Positions 16,706 to 26,792 are shown, counted from the stretch's first letter. The stretch: DNA of 63,447 nt from Bacteroidales bacterium (GCA_016290385.1 JAEETO010000004.1:1-63447), one strand, 5' to 3'. Numbers and translations are program-made. The notes: generated from the letters alone by a model not told the origin.

Positions 16706-18661
16706 ATGGACCGGACGTCATTAATGTTACTGTTGCTGGCCGGGATGCTGGCTGCTTCCTGCGGGACCGCACGGAAGGCGGACCGGCTGCAGGAAAGCCA
16801 GCTGACGGCCGCCCTGGCCATGCCGGAAAGCTGGCAGACGGGTTTTCAGGAAATCGAGTTGCCGCATTTTGCGGAGGACAGCCTCGTCGTCCATGATTTC
16901 ATGGGACGGGAAGTCATCATCATGAACGCGGTGCGCGATGAGGCCAGTGGGGAGATGGTTGCCAACGAGACCCTGAAGGCCGCTCGCGTGACGGCACGCT
17001 TCCGCAACGTGGCGGAGCGGCATGGCAAGATCGATCTGGCCTTCCAGGTCATCGTGCCCGCCGCCATGCAGGACAGTCGCTGGCAGGTCCGTTTCCATCC
17101 CCGGATGAACGTGCTGGATGAGGAAGTGGCGCTCGATGACATCCTGATCACCGGAAAAGACTTCAGAAAAACACAGTTGCGCGGCTATCAGCAATACGAA
17201 CGCTTCCTGCGCAGCATTGTCACCGATACCACCCGTTTCATCGACATGCACCAGCTGGAAATCTGGATCAAGCGCAACCTGCCCCGGCTCTATGCCCTTC
17301 GCCGGGACAGCACAGAGGTATCCGATGCGCAGTTCGCATCCATCTTTGGCGTGAGCGAACGGCAGGCCGTGGATTATTACACCTATGGCTGGCTGGTGCG
17401 CCGCAACGAACGCCGTATCCGTGACAAGGACAAGATGTTCCGCCGCTATGTGAAGGTTCCTGTGCAGACGGATCACCTGCGCCTGGACACACTGATGGTC
17501 AATGAGGCAGGGGAGTTCGTGTACAATTATGTGCAGACGCTGCAGACGCGCCCGAAACTGCGCAAGGTGGATATCCGGCTCGCCGGCGAGGTCTGCGAAC
17601 AGGAGAAGGTAGTCTATACCGTACCGGAAAGTGAGCCGCTGACCTTCTATATCAGTTCGCTGAGTGCCTTTGTCGACGGAAGGGAACGCTACCTCGACCA
17701 GATCGTTTCCCGCCGGGTGGACGTGCAGCGGGAAGCGCGGCTGCTCTTCGAAGTGGGGGACGACCGGGTCCGGGAAGAACTGGGAGAAAACCTGCAGGAA
17801 ATCCTGCAGATCCGTGCGACCCTGGCCTCTTTGCTGGAGAACGAGTCTTTCGACCTCGACAGCATCGTCGTAACGGCCCATGCCTCGCCGGAAGGGTCGT
17901 GGAAGGCCAACGATGCGCTCTCGCAGCGCCGCAGCGAAAGTGTCGGGCGTTATTTCGAACGGTTCATGCAGCAGTTTGCCGATTCTGCCGACCGTGCGGC
18001 CGGTGTCTTCATCAACCTCGACGGAAGCCGCGCCGCCGCGCCCGTACGCCCCGGCATCCGTTTCAGCAGCCATGCCGTGCCCGAGAACTGGGACCAGCTC
18101 GACCGTCTGGTCGAAGCCGATTCCCTGTTGACCCTCATCCAGAAAGCGCGGTACCGGGAGCGCCGCCTCGAGCCTGATCCCGACCGTCGCGAGGAGGCCA
18201 TGCGGGCTGACGATTATTATCCCTATCTGAGAGATTTCCTGTATCCGCGCCTGCGCGTAGTGTCCTTCGATTTCCGGCTGCACCGGCGTGACATGGCACA
18301 GGACACCATCCATACGACGGTGCTGGATACAAGTTATATGGCTGGCGTCCAGGCCATCCGCGACCGTGACTATCAACGTGCGCTGACCTTGTTGCGTCCC
18401 TATGCGGATTTCAATACAGCCATCGCTTACTGCTGTCTGGACTACAACGCGAGTGCCCGTTCGATCCTGGAAACCCTCGACCGCAGCGCCGAAGTGAATT
18501 ATATGCTGGCCCTTGTCTATGCGCGGCAGGGAGATGAACGCAGTGCCGTGGAATGTTATCTCCATGCCTGCAGCCAGAACGACCGCTTCGTCCATCGCGG
18601 TAACCTGGACCCGGAGATCAGCGCGCTGATCCGCAAATACGATCTGAACCATGAATCCTGA
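16706..18661 (+). CDS. OmpA/DUF3868-like fimbrial-locus lipoprotein
   Basis: Lipoprotein of 651 residues (lipobox AASC, Cys19). The first 200 residues include a beta-rich stretch RFHPRMNVLDEEVALDDI and a helical part, as in proteins accompanying Bacteroidetes fimbriae. Residues around 330-470 resemble an OmpA-like peptidoglycan-binding domain: FDLDSIVVTAHASPEGSW, then LSQRRSESVGRYFE. A C-terminal helical part (LLRPYADFNTAIAYCCLDYN, then MLALVYARQGDERSAVECY) looks like TPR-type repeats. It lies four bases after the DUF3575 gene. A role in anchoring or assembling fimbriae in the outer membrane is inferred from context. Confidence 0.72.
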   Translation: MDRTSLMLLLLAGMLAASCGTARKADRLQESQLTAALAMPESWQTGFQEIELPHFAEDSLVVHDFMGREVIIMNAVRDEASGEMVANETLKAARVTARFRNVAERHGKIDLAFQVIVPAAMQDSRWQVRFHPRMNVLDEEVALDDILITGKDFRKTQLRGYQQYERFLRSIVTDTTRFIDMHQLEIWIKRNLPRLYALRRDSTEVSDAQFASIFGVSERQAVDYYTYGWLVRRNERRIRDKDKMFRRYVKVPVQTDHLRLDTLMVNEAGEFVYNYVQTLQTRPKLRKVDIRLAGEVCEQEKVVYTVPESEPLTFYISSLSAFVDGRERYLDQIVSRRVDVQREARLLFEVGDDRVREELGENLQEILQIRATLASLLENESFDLDSIVVTAHASPEGSWKANDALSQRRSESVGRYFERFMQQFADSADRAAGVFINLDGSRAAAPVRPGIRFSSHAVPENWDQLDRLVEADSLLTLIQKARYRERRLEPDPDRREEAMRADDYYPYLRDFLYPRLRVVSFDFRLHRRDMAQDTIHTTVLDTSYMAGVQAIRDRDYQRALTLLRPYADFNTAIAYCCLDYNASARSILETLDRSAEVNYMLALVYARQGDERSAVECYLHACSQNDRFVHRGNLDPEISALIRKYDLNHES

Positions 18662-18674
18662 AATGCACCCTACG

Positions 18675-19628
18675 ATGAAACATGTCTTGAATACACTGTT
18701 GCCGGCCCTGCTCATCCTTGCATCCGGCTGTAATCCGGTCGAGCCCTGTCTGGCCTGCCGGGAGGAACCACGGCTGCGCCGCCTGGAACTGACGCTGTCG
18801 GCCGCTACCAAGGGGAGCGCGGAGCCGTTGATTTCAGACATCCAGGTGACACGCTGCCAGCTCTATGTTTTCAGCCGGAACGGCAACCTGGTGAACTGCT
18901 ACCAGTCATCCGACGGCCGCTTCGACTTTTACCTGACCGATGAGACCTACGATTTCGTGGCGGTCGCCAACAAGGAAGACCTGCCCGTCGCGGGCATCAC
19001 CCGGCAGGAACTCGGCCGTACGGAGACGACGCTTGCGGAGAATGCAGAAGGAGGCCTTGTGATGGTCGGCTGTCTCGACAGCCACATCATCGAGTCGGAC
19101 GAGAAGATCACCGTGGAAATGAAGCGCCTGGTCGCCAAGGTCAGCTATGTGCTGCATACGGATTTCACGGGCCCGCTGGCGGCGGATCCGTTCCAGGTGG
19201 AAGATGTGTACCTGACCAATGTCGTGGGAAGCAGCCCCCTGGCCCTGACCGACTCGCTGCCTGCTTCCGATGCGTTGTGGTACAATCGGATGAACTGGGA
19301 GGACCGGGGCGATGAACCCGCCGCACTCCTGCGGGGAGGCCCCAGCTTCTACGCACTTCCCAACGCTTCACCAGACAACCATGACAAGGAGAAGTGGGGG
19401 AGCCGTTGCACCCGCTTCGTAGTAAAGGCCACATTGGCCGGCCGGACCACCTACTACCCCGTAACCCTGGAGAAAGTACAGGCCAACCACCACTATCACA
19501 TCGACCTGACCATTGCCGGCTTCGGCGTGGACCATCCGGAAGACCGCCCGGATGACTACAAGGATTTCCAGGCGCAGGTATCCGTCGCTCCCTGGAAAGC
19601 CGGAGGAGACTTTCGGGGGAATTTTTAG
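18675..19628 (+). CDS. Fimbrillin-like lipoprotein 1
   Basis: Lipoprotein of 317 residues (SGC lipobox, Cys19). It has the two-domain fimbrillin plan: an N-terminal beta domain with QLYVFSRNGNLV and FVAVANKEDL, and a C-terminal domain ending in a conserved last strand (AQVSVAPWKAGGDF). In Mfa1/FimA-type pili such proteins are cut and polymerised by donor-strand exchange at the cell surface. The cysteine-rich start (PCLAC) is unusual. Three ATG codons are possible (18651, 18663, 18675); the last is chosen because it gives a normal signal peptide, while the first two overlap the preceding gene. Confidence 0.75.
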   Translation: MKHVLNTLLPALLILASGCNPVEPCLACREEPRLRRLELTLSAATKGSAEPLISDIQVTRCQLYVFSRNGNLVNCYQSSDGRFDFYLTDETYDFVAVANKEDLPVAGITRQELGRTETTLAENAEGGLVMVGCLDSHIIESDEKITVEMKRLVAKVSYVLHTDFTGPLAADPFQVEDVYLTNVVGSSPLALTDSLPASDALWYNRMNWEDRGDEPAALLRGGPSFYALPNASPDNHDKEKWGSRCTRFVVKATLAGRTTYYPVTLEKVQANHHYHIDLTIAGFGVDHPEDRPDDYKDFQAQVSVAPWKAGGDFRGNF

Positions 19629-19655
19629 AAACACCAACACCAAAACCTTTATATC

Positions 19656-20717
19656 ATGAACAAAATCTTACTTTTTGCCGCATGCGCCTGTTTCTGTATG
19701 ACCGCATGCCAGGCAGGCCTGGATTCCGCGTCGGAATCCGAAACCGGATCGTTGATCGTTTCACTGACCACAGGAGGCTCGCCGGCCGTCAAGTCGGTGA
19801 CGGATGTCGTGGGAAAAGAAAGCTATCTCAAAGATGTACAAGTATTTATCTTTAAGACGGACGGATCGCTCTACCAGCGGGAAGTGTTCCCGGAAAATAC
19901 GGCTGTCCATGCGATAAGCGGGGTGAAATCCGGCTATTACAAACTGGCTGCCGTGGCCAATGCGCCGGCCATGACCGGCATCCAGACGCAGTCTGAACTG
20001 GAGCAGCAGGCCATCGCCCTGTCGCTCAATGACCCGCAAGTCGGCTTCCTCATGTACGGAGCGACGGAAAATAACGTGATGGTGAGCGGCAGCAACGATT
20101 CGCCCGCCACTGTCACGATCGACCTGACACGACATGTCAGCCGGGTCCGCCTGACGACCGTGCAGAACAACTTGCCGTCTGATTGCGGTTCTCTGAAAGT
20201 GGAAGGCGTGTTTCTGGAAAACGGCCTGGGAAGCTGGACGCTCCTGGCCTCCGCAGCCCCGACGGTCTATGTAAATTACGCCGGCCGCAAGTCGGGAAAG
20301 AACACGTCGACCAGTGAAGCCGATTTCATCACCAAGGCGTCCGATGCCGAAAGTGCCGCACTGACCTTCCAGGCCGTAGACAGGACTGTCAGCCGCAGCG
20401 AGACTCCTGAAAGCTTCAACCTGCCGCTCTACAGCTTTCCGAACCCGCTGGCCATGTCGGACGATCATTTCGGAGCAACCGCTGAATCATCCTGTACGCG
20501 TCTGGTCCTCCGGGCCTCCTATGGCTCCCCGTCGGAAAGCTGGTATTATCCCGTGACGATTCCGTCCATGGAACGAAACACCAGCTATGACGTATCATTC
20601 GTGATTTCCGGTCCGGGCTCGAAAGATCCGAACCAGCAGGTCTCGAACGGTAACCTGTCCGTAGAAGTCCGTGTCGTCGCTTGGCGTGAGGGCGCCAGCT
20701 ATTCGGGGGATTTCTGA
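19656..20717 (+). CDS. Fimbrillin-like lipoprotein 2
   Basis: Lipoprotein of 353 residues (TAC lipobox, Cys18) with the fimbrillin layout: SLIVSLTTGG, then KDVQVFIFKTDGSLYQREVF and YKLAAVANAP in the N-terminal domain, and a C-terminal domain with SWYYPVTIPSMERNTSYDV ending in a last strand VRVVAWREGASYSGDF. Paralogous to the neighbours on both sides, especially the next one. Probably a major or accessory pilus subunit exported by the lipoprotein route. The start has a conventional position 27 bases after the previous gene. Confidence 0.8.
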   Translation: MNKILLFAACACFCMTACQAGLDSASESETGSLIVSLTTGGSPAVKSVTDVVGKESYLKDVQVFIFKTDGSLYQREVFPENTAVHAISGVKSGYYKLAAVANAPAMTGIQTQSELEQQAIALSLNDPQVGFLMYGATENNVMVSGSNDSPATVTIDLTRHVSRVRLTTVQNNLPSDCGSLKVEGVFLENGLGSWTLLASAAPTVYVNYAGRKSGKNTSTSEADFITKASDAESAALTFQAVDRTVSRSETPESFNLPLYSFPNPLAMSDDHFGATAESSCTRLVLRASYGSPSESWYYPVTIPSMERNTSYDVSFVISGPGSKDPNQQVSNGNLSVEVRVVAWREGASYSGDF

Positions 20718-21820
20718 TGAAAAAGGCTCGTGCCCAGCGCTGGCTGCCGGGTGCATGGCTGCTGCTCGCTCTGGCGGCGGCAGCCTGTACCCAGTGGCAG
20801 CCGATGGCCGGGGAGGGTGCGCTGACCATCGTCATTCCCGGCTCAGGCAGTACCACGAAAGCTGCCTCCGACATTACGCCCTTTTCGTATGAAGTGGCCG
20901 TCAACCGGTTGCAGCTGCTCCTCTTCAGGGATGACGGCACGCGTTGCGACTATCTGTCGCTGGATGCTTCGTCCGTCAGCCTGCCTTACACGAAACAATA
21001 TCCGTCGCTGGGTGCAGGAACCTACCGGATCTATGCGGTGGCCAATGGCCCGGATCTGCGTGCCGTGACCACGGAGAGGGCACTGTCGGGTACGGCTGTC
21101 AGCCTGGCAGACTGTGGATTGACGGATGCTACGGGTTTCGTGATGATGGGAAGCTCCGGGGTACAGGTCCGTTCCGGAGAAACCAGCCAGGCGAATCTCC
21201 CCATGAGCCGTTTTGCGGCGCGGGTGCGGGTGACTTCCATCCGGAACCGTCTGCCCGCGGGATATGCTGCGGGCGGAGCGATGGTCATCAAAGGGATATT
21301 CCTGATCAATGCCCGGGAGACCTGGACGCTGGACGGGGCCGGAACGCCTTCGGGCTGGCTGAACCTCGGCGGCCGGGAAGCGGGAAAAGCATCTTCGACA
21401 TTACGCCAGGACTATATCAGCACCGTGGAACAGGTTCCGGCCGCGTACCGTTCCCATTTGTTCAGGACCCTGTCTGTCTCCCTGGCCCGGAACCAGGAAT
21501 ACAATCCCCCGGATGCCTGTTTTTACAGTTTTCCCAACGACGTGACCGTTGACCATACGGGTCCTGATGCAACGCCGGAAAGCGGTGCGGCAACCCGGCT
21601 GGTGGTCCTGGCTACCGTGAACGGCGCGGACTGGTGGTATCCGGTCACCTTGCTGAAAGACGGAATCGGCCTCGAACGCAACACGACCTGCGATATTACC
21701 CTGACCATCTGTGCCAGCGGCTCCGCCGATCCCAACGAACCCGTTGCGGAAGCCCGTCTGGTGGCGACCCTTTCCCGCACGGCCTGGGATACGGGGTCCA
21801 GTTATAGCGAACCCCTTTAA
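20717..21820 (+). CDS. Fimbrillin-like lipoprotein 3
   Basis: Lipoprotein of 367 residues (AAAC lipobox, Cys24) and a close structural paralogue of the preceding gene: VNRLQLLLFRDDGTRCDYLS, YRIYAVANGPDLR, then GFVMMGSSGVQV and a C-terminal WWYPVTLLKDGIGLERNTTC (in order) with the final SRTAWDTGSSYSEPL strand. The start ATG shares its A with the TGA of the previous gene (TGATG), so translation is likely coupled. Two or three distinct pilins in one operon suggest a shaft plus accessory or tip subunits; which is which cannot be read. Confidence 0.78.
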   Translation: MKKARAQRWLPGAWLLLALAAAACTQWQPMAGEGALTIVIPGSGSTTKAASDITPFSYEVAVNRLQLLLFRDDGTRCDYLSLDASSVSLPYTKQYPSLGAGTYRIYAVANGPDLRAVTTERALSGTAVSLADCGLTDATGFVMMGSSGVQVRSGETSQANLPMSRFAARVRVTSIRNRLPAGYAAGGAMVIKGIFLINARETWTLDGAGTPSGWLNLGGREAGKASSTLRQDYISTVEQVPAAYRSHLFRTLSVSLARNQEYNPPDACFYSFPNDVTVDHTGPDATPESGAATRLVVLATVNGADWWYPVTLLKDGIGLERNTTCDITLTICASGSADPNEPVAEARLVATLSRTAWDTGSSYSEPL

Positions 21821-21831
21821 TCTACGACAAC

Positions 21832-22653
21832 ATGAAATATCATTTTATCCGCTTCCTTTTCGGCTGTTTCCTGCTTTGTGCAGGCATCGGTTGCACCGTG
21901 CGTGAAGACCGGTTCCCTTGTCCCTGCTATCTGGACATTGACTACCGGGCGTTGCTTGCCGCCAACCCGGCCCTCGATACGTCGGGCAGGGTGGATGTAC
22001 TTCTGCTGGAAGACGGCGACCGGTGGACGACCCAGCATCCTTTGGAACAATGCCCCGAAATGGAGGAAATCGCAGTGGAGAAAAGCCACGTGCAGGTAGT
22101 GGCGCTCGTACATGACAAGCCCTGGCAGGACTTCCTCGCGGAAGGAACGCGGGTAAGCTATGAGGCCGGGAACGAGATGGATGCCCTTTATGCTTTTTCT
22201 GAGTGGGTGGATTGCACCGATGAGGAAGCCTGTTGCGTGCTGTATCCCCACAAGCAGTTTTCGATGATCCGGTTTACCGACGAAGCTGACGGCGCCATCT
22301 GCCGTCAGTACAATATGGTGATCCGCGGTACGACCTGTGGTTTTGACGCCGCCGATTTTTCGGCCATCGAGGGAGAGTACCTTTATACGGTGCAGGAAGA
22401 TGACGGCGAGGGCCGCATCTGTGTGCGTATTCCCCGCCAGATACGGAGCGACCTGCTGCTGGAATTCTGGGAGAAAGACGAGCACCGGCTCCTTTTTTCC
22501 AGCCCTGTCGGAGTGTATCTGTTTGCCGCCGGGTATGATCCCGCTGCCATCGACCTGCCCGATTTCTCCCTGCGGATCGATTTCCGCGATGCCCTGCTGT
22601 ATCTGCGTATCGCCGACTGGCAGGACGAATACATCTACAGTCTCTATGATTAA
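21832..22653 (+). CDS. FimB/Mfa2-family fimbrial anchor lipoprotein
   Basis: Lipoprotein of 273 residues (IGC lipobox, Cys21). The stretch FPCPCYLDIDY just after the lipid cysteine and the following VDVLLLEDGDRW are hallmarks of FimB/Mfa2-type anchors, which hold the base of the pilus in the outer membrane and limit its length. The remainder is a beta-sandwich pattern ending in LRIADWQDEYIYSLYD. It lies 11 bases after the third fimbrillin. The protein is unusually rich in cysteine (CPC, CCV, RGTTCG). Confidence 0.83.
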   Translation: MKYHFIRFLFGCFLLCAGIGCTVREDRFPCPCYLDIDYRALLAANPALDTSGRVDVLLLEDGDRWTTQHPLEQCPEMEEIAVEKSHVQVVALVHDKPWQDFLAEGTRVSYEAGNEMDALYAFSEWVDCTDEEACCVLYPHKQFSMIRFTDEADGAICRQYNMVIRGTTCGFDAADFSAIEGEYLYTVQEDDGEGRICVRIPRQIRSDLLLEFWEKDEHRLLFSSPVGVYLFAAGYDPAAIDLPDFSLRIDFRDALLYLRIADWQDEYIYSLYD

Positions 22654-22665
22654 AAAGGAAGAAAC

Positions 22666-25600
22666 ATGAAACGATCCTGTTATCTCCTTCTCATCCTGGC
22701 AGGATGGATGGCGGCACTGTCCGGCTGCCAGTCCCCCCTGGCCGGGGAATCCGGCCGCCGTTCCGGCGAACAGACGCTGGAAACGGCACTTTCCGTCATG
22801 CCGGCTGTCGATCCCCACCGGACCAAAAGCAGTTACACCGGGACGGACGATGCCGTCAGCAACTGGAACCTGCTGGTCTTCGAGGGCGGTGTCCTGCATG
22901 CAAAATACTATCAGGACTCGGGCAGTGACCTGAGCCTGGCCGTCATGACCGACCGTCCGTACAGTTATTTTGCCCTGGCAAACGTCGGTGACCAGACGGG
23001 CCGTTTCGCGGTCGGAACGACGACCCTCGACGAAATGGCCGCGCTGCGCATCGACGCAACGATCGCCAACGGCCTTCCGATGGCCTGGCAGAGTGATGGC
23101 GCCATTGCCTTTTCCAGGCGGCAGCTGGCCGGAGGGCAGAAGCTTCCTGTCCAGCTGACCCGCCTGGCCGGGCGCTACGACATTGTCGTCGATCCGTCCG
23201 GCCTGACAGAGTGGACGTTCACGGCCACGAGCCTGTCCCTGCACGGGGTATCCAGCGTGATGCCGTTTGCCGGCCGCTCCCGTGCCGCAGCAAGCTCCGT
23301 GGTGGCGGACGCCGCCACGGAGGAGGACCTGGCCGCGCTCAACGCAGGGCTGCCCGCCACATATTATCCTTTGGAAAACTGCCTGGGAACGCTGCTGCCG
23401 GCGGGTGGCAGCCCCTGGAACAAGATACCGGCCAACATCCCTTCCGGCACTTATCCCAGCTATATCGAGATCGGCGGCATTCTCCGGATGACAGACGGCA
23501 GCCAGCTGGAAAAGGCGGTAACTTGCCGTTTCTGCCTTGGCGAAAATGCCACCGACAATTTCGACGTGGTCCGCAACCGGACCCATACCGTGACGCTGGT
23601 GCTGAGCGACGCCGCGATGTCAGGTACCAGCACCCACTGGAAATTGGAAACGGGTTCCTTCACGGACACCCGTTCCCTTGCCTTTACACACGAAACCATT
23701 GAACTTCCGGCGGGCGGATCGGTCGAAGAGGCCATTCTTCGCACGCCGGCGGGCTTGAAATATATTGTCGAGGCCGATGACGCCCTGGTCAGGGCAGGGG
23801 TGACGCTTTCCGGTCATGCCTGGGGTGACGTCTGCAACAACGATGTCCTGACCCTGACGGCACCTGCCGGGGTTGGCTATCTGACAGGCACGCTCCGGCT
23901 GAAGACCCTCGACGGCAGCAAGACAGCTTCTGCGACGCTGGTCGTCGGGACCAGGCCGCGCATCCTGACCGGCCTGCGCATGGAACCTGCTGAAGTCTAC
24001 CTGCCTGCTTTCGGGAATGATTTGTGGGCATCCGGCTATTCCCAGACCTACTATGCCCAAAGTACGGCCAGACAGTTCCGTCTGTATGCCATTTATGACG
24101 ATGGCACGGAGGCAGATGTCAGCACAGCGGCGGAATGGTCGGGAAACCACTTCGTCGCCTGGTGGGCAGATGACTACTATCACATGCTCAACGTCTATGC
24201 ACCCTCTTCCTGTGGCGGAGAAGTCTACGTATATCGTCTTTATTATACCAGCTCGACCGGCAGTGAGGTCTGGATGGGACCGGATTATCTGGAAGATGAG
24301 GATTATCTGTATTACTTCTGGGAAGCCGATCTCGTGTCGCAGAACGCTCCTCAAGCGTTGCTTTCGGCAAGCTATACGGAAAAAGGCGTCACAAAGACGG
24401 CGGAGGCCTACGGCGTGCTCACGAATCCGGCCAAGCCGTTGCGGCTGGACATCACGCCTGGATCCTGCGAGGCATTTACCGATGGATCCCGTGTCACTTT
24501 CTCGGCCATCTGTACCCTGGATGACGGAACGACTGAAAATGTCACAGGCAAGGCTGTCTGGTCTTCGGACGGCCTGGTGACAAGCGAAGGGAACGGTGTG
24601 TTCATGACCGGGTATCAGGCAGGAACGACGAAGGTCCGTGCGACCTATACGGCCAAGGGTGTCACAACACAGGCCGAGGCCAGCCTGGTCCTTCGTGAAC
24701 GCACTGTCTCACAGATAGAATTGAATGTGAAAGACGGGGATGAATGGCTTTGGGACCGCAAGGAAGTCTCCCTGAACTCCAGCCAGACCTGGCGCTTGCG
24801 TGTCGTGTATGAAGACCAGACGGTCGCTTACATCTACGACGGTTTCACGCTGACGAGTTCCCGTCCGTCCGTGGTACTTGCATCCGGTAGCTCGAGCCAG
24901 GCCGTCGCCTTGGGAACGGCGGTGGTTACGGCATCTTTCAAGGGATTGACCAGCAATGGCGTAACCATCGATGTTACGGAACATAATTATAGCTACGATC
25001 TCGTAGTGGCACCGTCCATGCCCGAGTTGGAATGGAATGAGACCCGCAGTTTCAAGGCCCTTCTCTATCGCTATGACAACGATGTGGTGGATCCCACATA
25101 TGGGACGAACGGATATATTGACGTTTCGGCACAGGCGGCATGGGAAGTCAGTAATGAACTGCTTGCCGTTGCATCCTGGAATGCGGGCTCGCGGGCCCTC
25201 TCCGCCAACAATACGAGCTCCAGCGCTGTAACGGGCAGGATATGGGCCAGTTATGACGGGTATTCCAATTATTCCCTGGTTAAGGTCGCTGCGAAAACGG
25301 ATCCCGTCAACCCGCCGGGCCCGACTCCTGCACTTTCTGTCAGTCCCACGGAACTGACCTGGGAGGCAGACGCTTCCGGTTCTTCGTCCGCCAGGACGTT
25401 CAGGATTATCAGCAATGTTTCCTGGACCATCAGTGGAAAAGGCAGCCACTGGAGCATAAGCCCCGAAAGCGGTTCGGGCGATGCGACGGTCACCGTCTTC
25501 CCGACGACGACCAACACTTCAACGGACGACCTTGAAACCACGCTCACCATTTCCGGCACGGATGTCTCCAGCCGGACGGTTACACTGAGGCATCGGGGAA

Positions 25601-26787
25601 AGAATGACCAGCCGGAGATCCGCTACAAGATTGTGACCAGCGTGATTGACGACAGCATCGAAGTGGGCGGGACGACGACGGCTTCGGCTGTGCTGTATGC
25701 CAGTACCGACGGTGGAAACAGCTATCCCACGGTCGTAAGCACGCAGGCATCCTCGTTCAGCAACGAGGCATCCGGTTCGCATGTATCGATTTCCGGGAAC
25801 ACCGTCACAGGTGTTTCGGCCGGCAGTGCGCTGATCCGGGGCCATTTCAGCGGTTATGCGGCAGACGTGCATACGGATGCCTCGCTGACCGTTGCGGCGG
25901 CGCCGATACCTGAGACCAAATACCTGAATGCCAGTCCTTTGTCCCTGTCATGGAGCTGGGATGCCTACGGCTCCGGCGAAGGAAAGGACGTCAGCATCAA
26001 TTCCAACACCAGTTGGACGGTCCTGTCGTGTCCGGATGACTTCGGCTGGTCGAAGACCGCCACATCGGTGACAATCTGGCCGCTTGCCGCCAATGAGAGT
26101 TTCTCCGGAGCAATCACCGGTGTGCTGGTGTTGCGGGGGGATGGCGTCGAGGATGTTTCCATCAGCCTGCAGCAAGGCAAGAGGACGCGCCAGCTGACCG
26201 GAATCCGCTTTGATGCTGCTTCCTATGAACTGGTCAGCATCGTCTCCGGAAGTCTGCGCTACTGGCAACCGTTCTCGGTGACGGCCCTCTACAGCGACGG
26301 CTCCGGCAGTGATGTTACCCGATCATGTAGTTATTCCGACCAGGGAAGCCTGTCTGTCGATGCCTCGGCCGGGCGCCTGACGGCGACGGCGGCCTGCAGC
26401 GGAAAGACGGTCACGGCCACGTATGAAGGCATGACGGCAACGGCCACCTATGCGGCTGAAGCGCTGGAATGTCCGGAGTCGCTCACCATCGGTTCCCTGG
26501 AATCCCAGGAAGATCCCGACCGGAATTTCGTGATCCGGAAAGTATCCGTCACGGTCTCCACGGCCTTTGCGAGCGGGACGACCAGCCGGGAACAGGTCAG
26601 TTCGGTTGATTGTTCGACATCCAGCTTGATCGAGGCGCAGGGATATGTCTCCGGCAGTGGCTGGCAGTTCCGTTTCACGGCGGCAGGAACCGGCTCCGTT
26701 ACTTTCTCCTATACGCTGAACGGCCAGACTGTCAGCAGTACGATCAATCTGCGTTGCGATGCAAACGGGAAAGTCCGCAAACAGTAA
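22666..26787 (+). CDS. Giant fimbrial-locus surface lipoprotein with Ig-like and BACON repeats
   Basis: Lipoprotein of 1373 residues (SGC lipobox, Cys21), last gene of the fimbrial operon, 12 bases after the FimB-type gene. The first ~330 residues resemble the fimbrillin/DUF4906 plan (NWNLLVFEGGVLHAKYY, YSYFALANVGD). Then follow several bacterial Ig-like (Big_2-type) modules, for example DITPGSCEAFTDGSRVTF and TKVRATYTAKGVTTQAEASL, and two BACON-like modules (LSVSPTELTWEADASGSSSA with NVSWTIS, and LNASPLSLSWSWDAYGSGEG with NTSWTVL). A final Ig-like part closes the protein. Its layout suits a tip adhesin or stalk; binding target unknown. Composition is dominated by Ser, Thr, Gly and Ala. Confidence 0.75.
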   Translation: MKRSCYLLLILAGWMAALSGCQSPLAGESGRRSGEQTLETALSVMPAVDPHRTKSSYTGTDDAVSNWNLLVFEGGVLHAKYYQDSGSDLSLAVMTDRPYSYFALANVGDQTGRFAVGTTTLDEMAALRIDATIANGLPMAWQSDGAIAFSRRQLAGGQKLPVQLTRLAGRYDIVVDPSGLTEWTFTATSLSLHGVSSVMPFAGRSRAAASSVVADAATEEDLAALNAGLPATYYPLENCLGTLLPAGGSPWNKIPANIPSGTYPSYIEIGGILRMTDGSQLEKAVTCRFCLGENATDNFDVVRNRTHTVTLVLSDAAMSGTSTHWKLETGSFTDTRSLAFTHETIELPAGGSVEEAILRTPAGLKYIVEADDALVRAGVTLSGHAWGDVCNNDVLTLTAPAGVGYLTGTLRLKTLDGSKTASATLVVGTRPRILTGLRMEPAEVYLPAFGNDLWASGYSQTYYAQSTARQFRLYAIYDDGTEADVSTAAEWSGNHFVAWWADDYYHMLNVYAPSSCGGEVYVYRLYYTSSTGSEVWMGPDYLEDEDYLYYFWEADLVSQNAPQALLSASYTEKGVTKTAEAYGVLTNPAKPLRLDITPGSCEAFTDGSRVTFSAICTLDDGTTENVTGKAVWSSDGLVTSEGNGVFMTGYQAGTTKVRATYTAKGVTTQAEASLVLRERTVSQIELNVKDGDEWLWDRKEVSLNSSQTWRLRVVYEDQTVAYIYDGFTLTSSRPSVVLASGSSSQAVALGTAVVTASFKGLTSNGVTIDVTEHNYSYDLVVAPSMPELEWNETRSFKALLYRYDNDVVDPTYGTNGYIDVSAQAAWEVSNELLAVASWNAGSRALSANNTSSSAVTGRIWASYDGYSNYSLVKVAAKTDPVNPPGPTPALSVSPTELTWEADASGSSSARTFRIISNVSWTISGKGSHWSISPESGSGDATVTVFPTTTNTSTDDLETTLTISGTDVSSRTVTLRHRGKNDQPEIRYKIVTSVIDDSIEVGGTTTASAVLYASTDGGNSYPTVVSTQASSFSNEASGSHVSISGNTVTGVSAGSALIRGHFSGYAADVHTDASLTVAAAPIPETKYLNASPLSLSWSWDAYGSGEGKDVSINSNTSWTVLSCPDDFGWSKTATSVTIWPLAANESFSGAITGVLVLRGDGVEDVSISLQQGKRTRQLTGIRFDAASYELVSIVSGSLRYWQPFSVTALYSDGSGSDVTRSCSYSDQGSLSVDASAGRLTATAACSGKTVTATYEGMTATATYAAEALECPESLTIGSLESQEDPDRNFVIRKVSVTVSTAFASGTTSREQVSSVDCSTSSLIEAQGYVSGSGWQFRFTAAGTGSVTFSYTLNGQTVSSTINLRCDANGKVRKQ

Positions 26788-26792
26788 GTCTG

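Noticed and set aside
16727-18841. A 704-codon open frame on the minus strand across the OmpA-like gene
   Set aside because: Composition is that of an antisense shadow; the plus strand has a lipoprotein signal, domain motifs and operon context.
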